From Lactiplantibacillus nangangensis (GTDB taxonomy: Bacteria; Bacillota; Bacilli; Lactobacillales; Lactobacillaceae), in assembly GCF_005405065.1 (NCBI RefSeq), contig NZ_BJDI01000017.1, forward strand, positions 1 to 64,000: a stretch of 64,000 nt of DNA, written 5' to 3'. The translations under genes were made by a program, and so were the position numbers. Shown here piece after piece: positions 37,666 to 45,206 of this stretch (position 1 is the stretch's first letter; every line of letters starts with the position of its first letter). The notes beneath the pieces were generated by a model, which was not told the DNA's origin, searched no databases, and saw only the letters and a program-made list of their open reading frames with translations.

Positions 37666-38004
37666 CTAGTCAGCTTTTAAATCTTCATTTTCAATAATAT
37701 CCACCAACAATTTGAGCCGCTCACGTTCAGCAGTTAGCAAGGCTTCGCCGCTCCCCGTAATCTCATAAATATGCACCTCATCTGCATCGACACGCTCCGT
37801 CATTAAATAGTCCTTGGTCATCGCATGCAAATTCGTGAATAGCGTCCCTAAACCCAATTGTAGTTTGTTATGAGTCAAATCCGCGATTTTTTGCGGGATA
37901 TCATCACTTTTAATCGGTTTTCGAACACTGACTAACGTTAAAAACGCCGCCTCTGTCATCGGCTCATACTTATCGATCAACCGTTGATAAAAATTTCCAG
38001 CCAT
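37666..38004 (-). CDS. PadR-family regulator
   Basis: A 112-aa winged-helix regulator of the PadR type, with the N-terminal TEAAFLTLVSV helix, the GLGTLFTNLHAM recognition region and a YEITGSGEALL wing followed by a dimerising C-terminal helix. GGGGG precedes the ATG. It begins the unit with the two DUF2812 genes, which it presumably regulates. The inducing signal is unknown; envelope stress is a common theme for small PadR/membrane-protein pairs but is inference. Confidence 0.85.
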   Translation of the reverse strand: MAGNFYQRLIDKYEPMTEAAFLTLVSVRKPIKSDDIPQKIADLTHNKLQLGLGTLFTNLHAMTKDYLMTERVDADEVHIYEITGSGEALLTAERERLKLLVDIIENEDLKAD

Positions 38005-38027
38005 CGTTTAAGCCCCCTTTTTTTAAA

Positions 38028-38041
38028 AGAAAACGCTTTCT
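38028..38041. promoter_or_regulatory. cre-like palindrome upstream of padR
   Basis: AGAAAACGCTTTCT is an almost perfect CG-centred palindrome 24 bp before padR, resembling LacI/CcpA sites. It could alternatively be a PadR operator. Confidence 0.5.
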
Positions 38042-38116
38042 TTATGACGTAAATTATGCACCTCTTATTTCACGAATGCAAACCCGTCCGCAGACCAGTC
38101 TTCCCAAGAATCTTCG

Positions 38117-38145
38117 TTAAAAAAAGACTCTTTAACGAGTCTTTT
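38117..38145 (-). terminator. Terminator of the GntR gene
   Basis: AAAAGACTC pairs with GAGTCTTTT around a 6-nt loop and is followed on the minus strand by a T run. Confidence 0.88.
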
Positions 38146-38155
38146 ACAATCGTCA

Positions 38156-38881
38156 TTAATGAACTTGAACGTCCGCGACGACGGTACTACTATCATAAGG
38201 AAAATGTGATTCAGAAACTTCAAACGGTTGGCCATCATCCGTATAACTGACCTGATTAATGACTAAGACTGGATCGTCGAGTTTGGCATTCATGGCTTCT
38301 ACATCTTCTTCAGTCGCTTTGGCTGCAGAAATCAAACGGTGAGTGCCCGCAATCGACATGCCGCGTTCTTTTTCCAAATAACCATAAATTGAGCCTTCCA
38401 AAACCTGCTTCGTCAAGGTGACGATACTGGTTGGCATGATGGTGTGTTCGTAGGCCCAAACCTTACCCTCAACGTACCGTGTCCGCCGAATCACGTAAAC
38501 AGGATCCATCGTATCGATCATTAATTGTTCCGCTTCGCGTTTTGAGGGTAAACGGGCTTCTAATTCCAAAACTTTACTGGTTACTTTTTTACCTTCGTTC
38601 GTACGCGTGGTCCCCAATGGGCGATCGACTTGCGTTTCTTGCCGAGTATCCGTTAAACCGAAATCTTTACGCACAAAAGTCCCCGCACCCCGCTTCGAGT
38701 AAACCATCCCTTCAATAATCAACAATTGGATGGCTTTGTGAATCGTAATCCGGGTCGTATCAAACGTCGCTGCCAGTTTATTCTGATCAGGCATGAGCTC
38801 CCCAGGGGCATATTTACCAGTTTTAATGTCCTGACGTAAGCTTTCAGCGATTGCTTCATACTTATAAGCCAAATTAGTCAC
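38156..38881 (-). CDS. GntR-family (UTRA) regulator
   Basis: A 241-aa GntR/HutC-type regulator. Winged helix at about 5-70 (LAATFDTTRITIHKAIQLL, then the GAGTFV wing) and a UTRA ligand domain at about 95-235. The start is a GTG at 38881 with only a weak AGAAAG site, so its exact position is less sure. Related regulators control beta-glucoside PTS operons in lactobacilli, and such an operon lies 5 kb away at 43.8-47.5 kb; the link is inference. A GTATATAC palindrome lies upstream at about 38946. Confidence 0.83.
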   Translation of the reverse strand: MTNLAYKYEAIAESLRQDIKTGKYAPGELMPDQNKLAATFDTTRITIHKAIQLLIIEGMVYSKRGAGTFVRKDFGLTDTRQETQVDRPLGTTRTNEGKKVTSKVLELEARLPSKREAEQLMIDTMDPVYVIRRTRYVEGKVWAYEHTIMPTSIVTLTKQVLEGSIYGYLEKERGMSIAGTHRLISAAKATEEDVEAMNAKLDDPVLVINQVSYTDDGQPFEVSESHFPYDSSTVVADVQVH

Positions 38882-39328
38882 ATTCTTTCTTTGTTAACTT
38901 CTTGTCAAATAGTTTACCCCATTTCATACCCAAAGGGAAACATTTGTATATACTTTTTAGCCAAACTATCATTTTTGCTTGATTAGAACTTAAAGTGACC
39001 GCCACAACTGCTAAATCGCTATAATAATTAAATAACGGTTTTGGTCGTTCATTGCCGCCTGCCGGTCGAGCCAGATGAGGCTAAATTCGTTAAAACTATG
39101 ATTTAAATTATGACCGTTTCTACTATATGTCTTACCAACTTAAACGACTAAATTAGAAACAACCCATTAAGCCTCTGTCAATAAACGAATTGATGTCAGC
39201 CTTAAGCATAAACGTTACGCTCGGTGCTAGTTAGCTTAAGTTGGCACTTTGATTGGGCCAGAACCGCCCGGCGTTGATTAACGAAAATTAACGCTTACCT
39301 ATTGTCGACCACAAATTGAGCCGAGAGG

Positions 39329-39462
39329 TTGGTTTCTAAAATGCTCAGCCGTGTCGTTGGCCTTAGTGCGAGTGGTGTACTCGGACTTAGACCAACGACA
39401 GTTTTGAAGACCGCTTTTTGGCTTCAAAATGACCTACGGCGTTCCAGCGTTTTAGGAACCAA
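39329..39462 (+). repeat. Family A structured repeat, copy 3
   Basis: Seventeen-nt arms at 39329-39345 and 39446-39462; the two departures from perfect pairing are both G-U in plus-strand RNA. CCGTG pairs with TACGG (one G-U), CGTTGG with CCAACG, and TTTTGAAG with CTTCAAAA. Closely related to the copy at 2331-2464, including about 75 bp of leading flank and 30 bp of trailing flank. Confidence 0.82.
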
Positions 39463-39599
39463 CCGGTAGGCGGCAATTTTAACTAGCACCAAGTGTCTAA
39501 ACGTCATGTAATTTTACTACTTGCGCACTGACTAGTAGCTTAATTCCCAATCAAGCTTTAAACTAAGCATAACAACAGAACACTGCACTAGCCGAGAGG

Positions 39600-39738
39600 T
39601 TGGCAGCGATGAGGCTCAGTGGTGAAATTTTACTTAGTCAGCGGCGGGTTTGGCCGGTGGCTTAGTAAAAGGCCGGCTTACGAGACCGCCCTTTGGCTCG
39701 TAACCGTGCCCACCACGTTCCAGCCTCATCGTTGCCAA
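39600..39738 (+). repeat. Family A structured repeat, copy 4
   Basis: Seventeen-nt arms at 39600-39616 and 39722-39738 with one G-U. Inner stems are GTGGTG/CACCAC, TTTTACT/AGTAAAA (39628-39634 and 39664-39670) and TTACGAG/CTCGTAA (39678-39684 and 39697-39703). Almost every arm differs in sequence from copy 3 while keeping complementarity. Confidence 0.85.
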
Positions 39739-39802
39739 CCGGCAGGCGGCAACGAACCGCAATTCGCACTTAAAGCCCAAATACTAAACTGAGGTGACCC
39801 AC

Positions 39803-40072
39803 ATGGAAGTCCATACATTAAAACTCGATCAAGATGCCGTAATCTATTCAGCCGCTATCAAAGCATTGTCAGGATTCAAGCCAGAAATCGACGTTGATTT
39901 CTCAAAAACGACTAATCAAGAAGAGGCCCGCATTCTGGCTAAAGAAACCACCGCGCAATTTTTACCCGTTTTCGAACAATTATTAGAACAAGGCTATGCC
40001 AAAGCTATCTCCAAAGGCCAATTAGCCGAATGGGGCGCCTATTATATGGCCCATAAAGTTCATAAAAAATAA
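39803..40072 (+). CDS. Small hypothetical protein
   Basis: An 89-aa soluble protein with no recognised domain, acidic and helical-looking, with a short basic tail (HKVHKK). ATG at 39803 follows GAGGTGA by 5 nt; the upstream in-frame GTG lies within that site. It lies alone between the repeat island and the T-box leader. It looks like a real gene because of its ribosome site and amino-acid composition, but I cannot name a function. Confidence 0.7.
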   Translation: MEVHTLKLDQDAVIYSAAIKALSGFKPEIDVDFSKTTNQEEARILAKETTAQFLPVFEQLLEQGYAKAISKGQLAEWGAYYMAHKVHKK

Positions 40073-40120
40073 ATTATCCGGCCAATCTTGATGTAACCGG
40101 CTTCATTCGTTCGGATTTAC

Positions 40121-40154
40121 TTGCACCCGCGCGTCGTTTGGCGTATGCTATGAT
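40121..40154 (+). promoter_or_regulatory. Promoter of the T-box leader
   Basis: TTGCAC (40121-40126), 17-bp spacer, TATGCT (40144-40149). An alternative extended -10 TGCTATGAT overlaps it (40146-40154). Confidence 0.65.
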
Positions 40155-40169
40155 AAGTTAAATTCAGAT

Positions 40170-40393
40170 GAGAAAAAGCTGTGACAAGATGAGTAAACGT
40201 GCTGTTGTCCCTAGAGAGTCGCTGTTGGTGCAAAGCGATGACAACTCACGTTGAAGATGGTCTTGAAGAAGCTGCTAGGTCCAGCCTAGCCGGAGCGATC
40301 CGTTACCATCAAGAGAAGTCCGAGTCATCGGAAAAACTAGGTGGTACCGCGCTAACGCGTCCTTGAAAGCAATTGCTTTCGGGCGCGTTTTTT
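40170..40393 (+). ncRNA. T-box leader, predicted tRNA-Met specific
   Basis: The T-box sequence AGGTGGTACCGCG is at 40339-40351, followed by a terminator hairpin (ACGCG...CGCGT, about 40354-40393) with a T run. Stem I has CAAGA/TCTTG below and ACGTG/CACGT above a specifier loop with AGTA on one side and GAAGATGG on the other. The likely specifier is ATG (40257-40259). The TGGT bulge of the T-box would pair with ACCA, fitting the A discriminator of tRNA-Met rather than the G of tRNA-Asp or tRNA-Trp. It would allow transport gene expression when methionine is short. Confidence 0.88.
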
Positions 40394-40470
40394 GTTGGCT
40401 TTTGTTCGCTGAATTAACCTGCCATTATTTTTTGTTACTACTACTATCTATTTAAGGAGTTGTCTTAATT

Positions 40471-41031
40471 ATGCAAAACAAACAATCTAATTCCATTCGC
40501 ACCGTCGTCGCCACCGGGATTGGCGCCGCTGTGATCTTCGTCCTGATGAAGTTCGTCGCAATTCCAACCGGGATTCCTAATACCCAAGTCAACGTGGCTA
40601 TCGGCTTTCTTGCGTTACTAGGCGCCATCTTTGGTCCCGTTGCCGCTGGTCTGGCTGTCTTTATCGGGCATGCCTTGAACGACTTTGTCACTTATGGTTC
40701 ACCTTGGTGGACGTGGGTCATCGTTGATGGTTTAATTGGGGTCGCCTTTGGTTTAGCCAAGAATCACCTTAAAATTGAAAATGGTGTCCTTGGCAAAGCC
40801 AAATTGATCTGGTTCAACATTTATCAAATCATCGTTAACTTCATTGGTTGGGTGCTTTTAGCCCCAACCGGTGATATCATTATTTATCATGAACCAGCTA
40901 ACAAAGTTTACATCCAAGGTGTGACGACTTGGATCGTGGATTCAATCTCAGTTGCCGTGATTGGGACGATTTTACTTGTTTTATACGCCAAAACTCGAAC
41001 TAAACGCGGGAGCTTAACAAAGGAACGTTAA
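40471..41031 (+). CDS. UPF0397 ECF S component (probable methionine uptake)
   Basis: A 186-aa membrane protein of the UPF0397 family with five to six hydrophobic segments, the substrate-binding part of an ECF transporter. Conserved segments include AIPTGIPNTQVN and GHALNDFVTYGSPWWTWVI. An AAGGAG site precedes the ATG. It is the first gene after the T-box leader and is followed by its own ATPase and transmembrane genes, so a dedicated (group I) ECF system. The leader points to methionine or a precursor as substrate; this is inference. Confidence 0.85.
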   Translation: MQNKQSNSIRTVVATGIGAAVIFVLMKFVAIPTGIPNTQVNVAIGFLALLGAIFGPVAAGLAVFIGHALNDFVTYGSPWWTWVIVDGLIGVAFGLAKNHLKIENGVLGKAKLIWFNIYQIIVNFIGWVLLAPTGDIIIYHEPANKVYIQGVTTWIVDSISVAVIGTILLVLYAKTRTKRGSLTKER

Positions 41032-41034
41032 CCT

Positions 41035-42735
41035 ATGACTGCACCGATTATCAGCTTTAAAGATTTTTCATTTCAATATAATAGCCAAACTGAGCCCACC
41101 TTACGACACTTGAACTTGGACATTTATCCAGGGGAAAAGGTCCTGATCGCGGGCCCTTCTGGTTCGGGTAAGTCAACGCTCGGTCGCTGTTTGAACGGGC
41201 TGATTCCACAATCTTATCCCGGCCAGATCAGTGGTCAGGTCTTGATCAACGGCCACGAGATTCAAGCCAGCTCAATTTTCGACTTATCGATGCAGGTCGG
41301 GACGGTGCTGCAAGATCCCGACAGCCAATTTGTTGGCTTGACGGTCGTGGAAGACATGGCTTTTTCGCTTGAAAATGATCAGCAAACCCAAGCAACCATG
41401 CAAACTGCGACGGCTAAATGGGCCCAGACACTGGACTTGCAAGACTTGCTCACCCATCGTCCGCAAGAATTATCTGGCGGACAGAAACAACGCGTGGCAA
41501 TGGCGGGCGTGCTCATCGATAATAGCAAGATCTTACTATTTGATGAGCCGTTAGCCAGCTTAGATCCCGCGTCCGGCAAGGCTTCGATGGCTTTAATCGA
41601 CAAGCTGACCCACGCTGAAGACTTAACCGTTGTCATCATTGAACATCGAATTGAAGATGTACTCCAACAACCGATCGACCGCTTAGTCGTGATGCAAGAA
41701 GGCCAAATTGTCGCCAATGACCGGCCCGAACCAATCCTGCGCCAATCTTTGATGGCACAATTAGGGTTACGTGAACCTTTGTATCTCTCGGCACTATTAC
41801 ACGCCGGCGTAGACTTGGCTGACTGCCAACACCTCGACAGTCTCGACAAATTGACGGTTCCAAATTTAAAAGCCACGCTACAACAGTGGACCGCTGGGGT
41901 TACCTTAAATCCGCCAGTGACCCATTCTGAACCGTTGCTCAACATTGACCACTTACAGTTTGGTTATGACCCCCATCATAAGATCATTGACGACTTGTCG
42001 GTGACCTTGCATCGGGGCGAAATGATCAGCCTCGTTGGGCAAAACGGAACGGGTAAATCGACGCTCAGCAACTTGATTACCGGCTTTTTGACGCCGCAAG
42101 CTGGCAAGATGACCTTTGACGGCCAAAATTTAGCTGACCTGTCCGTGAAAGAACGGGCGGATCACATTGGCTATATTCTGCAAGACCCCAATCAAATGTT
42201 ATCGAAAACATTGATTTTTGACGAAGTCGCAGCCGGGTTAGTCTTACGTAGCTTGGATCAAGCCACGATCGAGAAACGGGTTCTCGCCACGTTGAAAGTC
42301 TGTGGGCTATATGAATTTCGGCACTGGCCAATCTCAGCGCTCAGCTTTGGGCAAAAGAAACGGGTCACGATTGCTGCCATCTTAGTCCTCGAACCCGCCA
42401 TGTTGATTCTCGATGAACCAACTGCCGGGCAGGACTTACAGCATTATACGGAAATGATGGCCTTTTTAACTAAGATTAACCACGAACAAGGGATGACCAT
42501 TATGCTGATCACCCACGACATGCACTTGATGCTGGAATACACCGACCGGACCATTGTCCTCGGTAACGGCCAGATTTTGATGGACGCTGCCCCCGCGGAC
42601 GTCTTAACAAATGAAGCCATTATTGAACAAGCGTCATTGGCTAAAACGAGTCTCTACACCTTAGCTGAACAAAATCAGCTAGATCCACGAGAATTCGTGG
42701 CTAAATTCGTCCAAGCAGAACGGGAGGCTCGCTAA
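41035..42735 (+). CDS. ECF transporter double ATPase
   Basis: A 566-aa protein with two ABC domains in one chain. First: Walker A GPSGSGKST (40-48), signature LSGGQKQRV, Walker B LLFDEPLASLDP. Second (from about 305): GQNGTGKST, LSFGQKKRV (signature variant), LILDEPTAGQD. It replaces the usual EcfA/EcfA-prime heterodimer. Starts 3 bp after the S component and its stop overlaps the next start (TAATG). Confidence 0.92.
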   Translation: MTAPIISFKDFSFQYNSQTEPTLRHLNLDIYPGEKVLIAGPSGSGKSTLGRCLNGLIPQSYPGQISGQVLINGHEIQASSIFDLSMQVGTVLQDPDSQFVGLTVVEDMAFSLENDQQTQATMQTATAKWAQTLDLQDLLTHRPQELSGGQKQRVAMAGVLIDNSKILLFDEPLASLDPASGKASMALIDKLTHAEDLTVVIIEHRIEDVLQQPIDRLVVMQEGQIVANDRPEPILRQSLMAQLGLREPLYLSALLHAGVDLADCQHLDSLDKLTVPNLKATLQQWTAGVTLNPPVTHSEPLLNIDHLQFGYDPHHKIIDDLSVTLHRGEMISLVGQNGTGKSTLSNLITGFLTPQAGKMTFDGQNLADLSVKERADHIGYILQDPNQMLSKTLIFDEVAAGLVLRSLDQATIEKRVLATLKVCGLYEFRHWPISALSFGQKKRVTIAAILVLEPAMLILDEPTAGQDLQHYTEMMAFLTKINHEQGMTIMLITHDMHLMLEYTDRTIVLGNGQILMDAAPADVLTNEAIIEQASLAKTSLYTLAEQNQLDPREFVAKFVQAEREAR

Positions 42736-43571
42736 TGCAACACCAACTTTTAATTGGCTATGCGGATCGACACACGTTCCTAAACCGCTTGAGCGGCAGT
42801 ACCAAGCTGCTCTGCTTCGTCGGCTTGTCCATTATCGGGATGATGACCTATGACACCCGTTATTTGATTGGCATCATGTTATTCTCATTAGTGATCTTCC
42901 ACTTTTCAAAGATTAAGTATCGTGAAATTTCTTTCGTTGTCAGCGTTATTATTGGCTTTTCCGTCTTGAACCTCGTAATGGTCTACGTCTTTGCGCCCCA
43001 TTACGGCGTTTCAATTTATGGCACGGAACATCTGCTACTTGGTAACAATCAGCACTATTTCAACCTGACAACGGAACAGCTCTTTTATGAATTCAACTTG
43101 TTATTGAAATACACTTTTGCAGTGCCGCTGGCGTTGATTTTCTTAATGACGACGAACCCTAGCGAGTTTGCCGCCAGCTTAAATAAAATCGGGATCTCTT
43201 ATCGCGTCAGCTACTCGGTCGCCATCGCCCTACGTTACATTCCAGATGTGCAAAGCGATTACCGCACGATTAGTCTGGCGCAACAAGCCCGTGGTTTTGA
43301 AATTTCTAAAAAAGCAAAATTCATGACCCGGGTACGGGGCGGCATTCAAATTCTATTGCCATTAATCTTTTCCAGCTTGGATCGGATCGAAATCATCAGC
43401 CAAGCCATGGAACTGCGGCGTTTCGGTAAGGGTAAGCACCGCAGTTGGTATATGGCCCAAAAGTTCCGCGCTAACGACTACTTAGCCTTAATTATCGTTG
43501 CCTTACTGATTCTTTTAGGCGGCTTACTCTTCCATGTGAATGGCGGCCGTTTCTGGAATCCGTTCAAATAG
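42735..43571 (+). CDS. ECF transporter transmembrane protein (EcfT-like)
   Basis: A 278-aa integral membrane protein, EcfT/CbiQ family, with about six hydrophobic segments. The two Ala-Arg-Gly-type coupling motifs are visible as ARGFEIS and ELRRFGKG (variant of the second). It joins the S component to the ATPase. Start overlaps the ATPase stop by one base, so translation is coupled. Confidence 0.9.
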   Translation: MQHQLLIGYADRHTFLNRLSGSTKLLCFVGLSIIGMMTYDTRYLIGIMLFSLVIFHFSKIKYREISFVVSVIIGFSVLNLVMVYVFAPHYGVSIYGTEHLLLGNNQHYFNLTTEQLFYEFNLLLKYTFAVPLALIFLMTTNPSEFAASLNKIGISYRVSYSVAIALRYIPDVQSDYRTISLAQQARGFEISKKAKFMTRVRGGIQILLPLIFSSLDRIEIISQAMELRRFGKGKHRSWYMAQKFRANDYLALIIVALLILLGGLLFHVNGGRFWNPFK

Positions 43572-43603
43572 TGACCTACACCACTGGGTCTTAATTTAGA
43601 ACT

Positions 43604-43638
43604 AACGTGTCGACTTTGACAGTCGACACGTTTTTTTT
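43604..43638 (+). terminator. Terminator of the ECF operon
   Basis: AACGTGTCGACT and AGTCGACACGTT form a perfect 12-bp stem followed by eight T. Confidence 0.95.
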
Positions 43639-43686
43639 AGACTTTCTTAAATTTTTTTATTTTTTCAAACGGCGTCAAGTCAGCTC

Positions 43687-43800
43687 TGAAAGCGATTACA
43701 TGCGCTTATATTTATAAAAGACTATACAAATTGCGATAAAAGGATTGTTTTTAATACCAATTCAGTTTATACTATCAAATGTTAAGGAAAGCGCTTCCTG
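43687..43800 (+). promoter_or_regulatory. Beta-glucoside operon promoter, cre and operator
   Basis: TGAAAGCGATTACA (43687-43700) fits the cre consensus exactly. TTGTTT (43745-43750), 17-bp spacer and TATACT (43768-43773) make the promoter. AGGAAAGCGCTTCCT (43785-43799), a second palindrome, lies just after the expected start of transcription. CcpA control is likely. Confidence 0.78.
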
Positions 43801-43823
43801 TAACTCTCAGATTGGAGGAGAAT

Positions 43824-45206
43824 ATGTCAGTTTCACGTAAAATGCCTAAAGATTTTTTCTGGGGCAATTCAGTTTCAAGTATGCAGACCGAAGGCGCCTG
43901 GAATATTGACGGTAAAGGGTTGTCCGTTTACGACGTCCGCCCCGCAACCGACAAGACTTCCGATTGGCACGACGCCATCGACGAATATCATCGTTACGAT
44001 GAAGATCTTGATTTAATGAAGTCGATGCACATGAACATGTATCGGATTCAAGTTTCTTGGTCACGGGTCGTTCCCGATGGTGATGGCGAGTTCAACGAAG
44101 CCGGTTTAGCTTTTTACGACCGACTCGTCAACGCCATGCTCAAACGCGGCATTACCCCGATGATCTGTCTCTATCACTTTGACATGCCATTAGCGTTAGC
44201 TAAAAAAGAAAACGGATTCATGTCCCGTCACACGGTCGACGCCTTCGTCCGTTTTGGTAAAAAAGTGATCGACCACTTCGCCGACCGCGTTCACTACTGG
44301 ATTACGTTCAACGAACATAATCTTTACTTCAGTGATGAAGTTTTCAATATTTCTGGCTATACCAAGGGTGATCGTTCCCTCAACGATATGTATACGATTT
44401 TCCATCACACGATGCTCGCCCATGCGCAATTAGATGCGTACGTTCACGTCCATTATGCTGATTTAAAATTCGGCGGAATGTTAGCGGATACACCGGTTTA
44501 TCCGGCCACCGCTAAACCGAATGACGTCTTTGCTGCTCGGCAATTGGATCAATTTTCAAACCAAAACTTGAACGAAGCGTTCGTTTACGGTCACTATGAC
44601 CACGAAGTTTTAACCTATATCAAGAATCATGATATCGATTATGATTTACAGCCTGGCGATAACGAAATTCTCGCCAAGATGCACGCCGACTTTATTTCAT
44701 TTAGCTATTATCGTACAACCACGATCAATGCCGATAAGATTCCAGCAGGAACAGCGCCTAACCGCTATTTAAATTACGGGATGGAAAGTAACCGCTTCCT
44801 CGATGCCAATGAGTGGGATTGGACAATCGATCCACTTGGTTTTCGAACATTGATTACCGACTTATACAATCGCTACCAAGTGCCCGTTTTCCCAATTGAA
44901 AATGGGATCGGCATTAGCGAGCACTGGGACGGTCAGCACATGATTGAAGATGACCTGCGCATTAAGTATCACGCAGAACACATCAAAGCCATGAAAGATG
45001 CCATGTTTATCGATGGTGCCAAAGTCTTAGGCTACCTTGGCTGGGGCTTGATCGACATTCCAAGTTCACATGCCGACATCGAAAAACGCTACGGCGTTGT
45101 TTACGTCAACCGCAGTAACCACGATTTGAAAGACTTGAAGCGCGTTCCGAAGAAGTCGTTCTATTGGTTACAAGCACTACTAGAAAAAAACGGAGATGAA
45201 TTGTAA
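43824..45206 (+). CDS. 6-phospho-beta-glucosidase (GH1)
   Basis: A 460-aa GH1 enzyme that would cleave phosphorylated cellobiose-type or aryl beta-glucosides after PTS uptake. The acid/base Glu is in TFNEHN and the nucleophile Glu in PIENGIG. ATG at 43824 is used because GGAGGAG lies 5 nt before it; the frame extends upstream through the operator. Its stop overlaps the next gene's start (TAATG), so it is translationally coupled to EIIC. Confidence 0.94.
   Translation: MSVSRKMPKDFFWGNSVSSMQTEGAWNIDGKGLSVYDVRPATDKTSDWHDAIDEYHRYDEDLDLMKSMHMNMYRIQVSWSRVVPDGDGEFNEAGLAFYDRLVNAMLKRGITPMICLYHFDMPLALAKKENGFMSRHTVDAFVRFGKKVIDHFADRVHYWITFNEHNLYFSDEVFNISGYTKGDRSLNDMYTIFHHTMLAHAQLDAYVHVHYADLKFGGMLADTPVYPATAKPNDVFAARQLDQFSNQNLNEAFVYGHYDHEVLTYIKNHDIDYDLQPGDNEILAKMHADFISFSYYRTTTINADKIPAGTAPNRYLNYGMESNRFLDANEWDWTIDPLGFRTLITDLYNRYQVPVFPIENGIGISEHWDGQHMIEDDLRIKYHAEHIKAMKDAMFIDGAKVLGYLGWGLIDIPSSHADIEKRYGVVYVNRSNHDLKDLKRVPKKSFYWLQALLEKNGDEL

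Larger units (their letters stand above)
38882..39802. other. Gene-free repeat island between gntR and a hypothetical gene
   Basis: About 920 bp with no supportable gene. It carries a family A end fragment (39050-39083, GCCGCCTGCCGGTCGAGCC), and two complete forward family A copies (39329-39462 and 39600-39738). The first 120 bp are the gntR promoter region with a GTATATAC palindrome (about 38946-38953). Confidence 0.75.
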
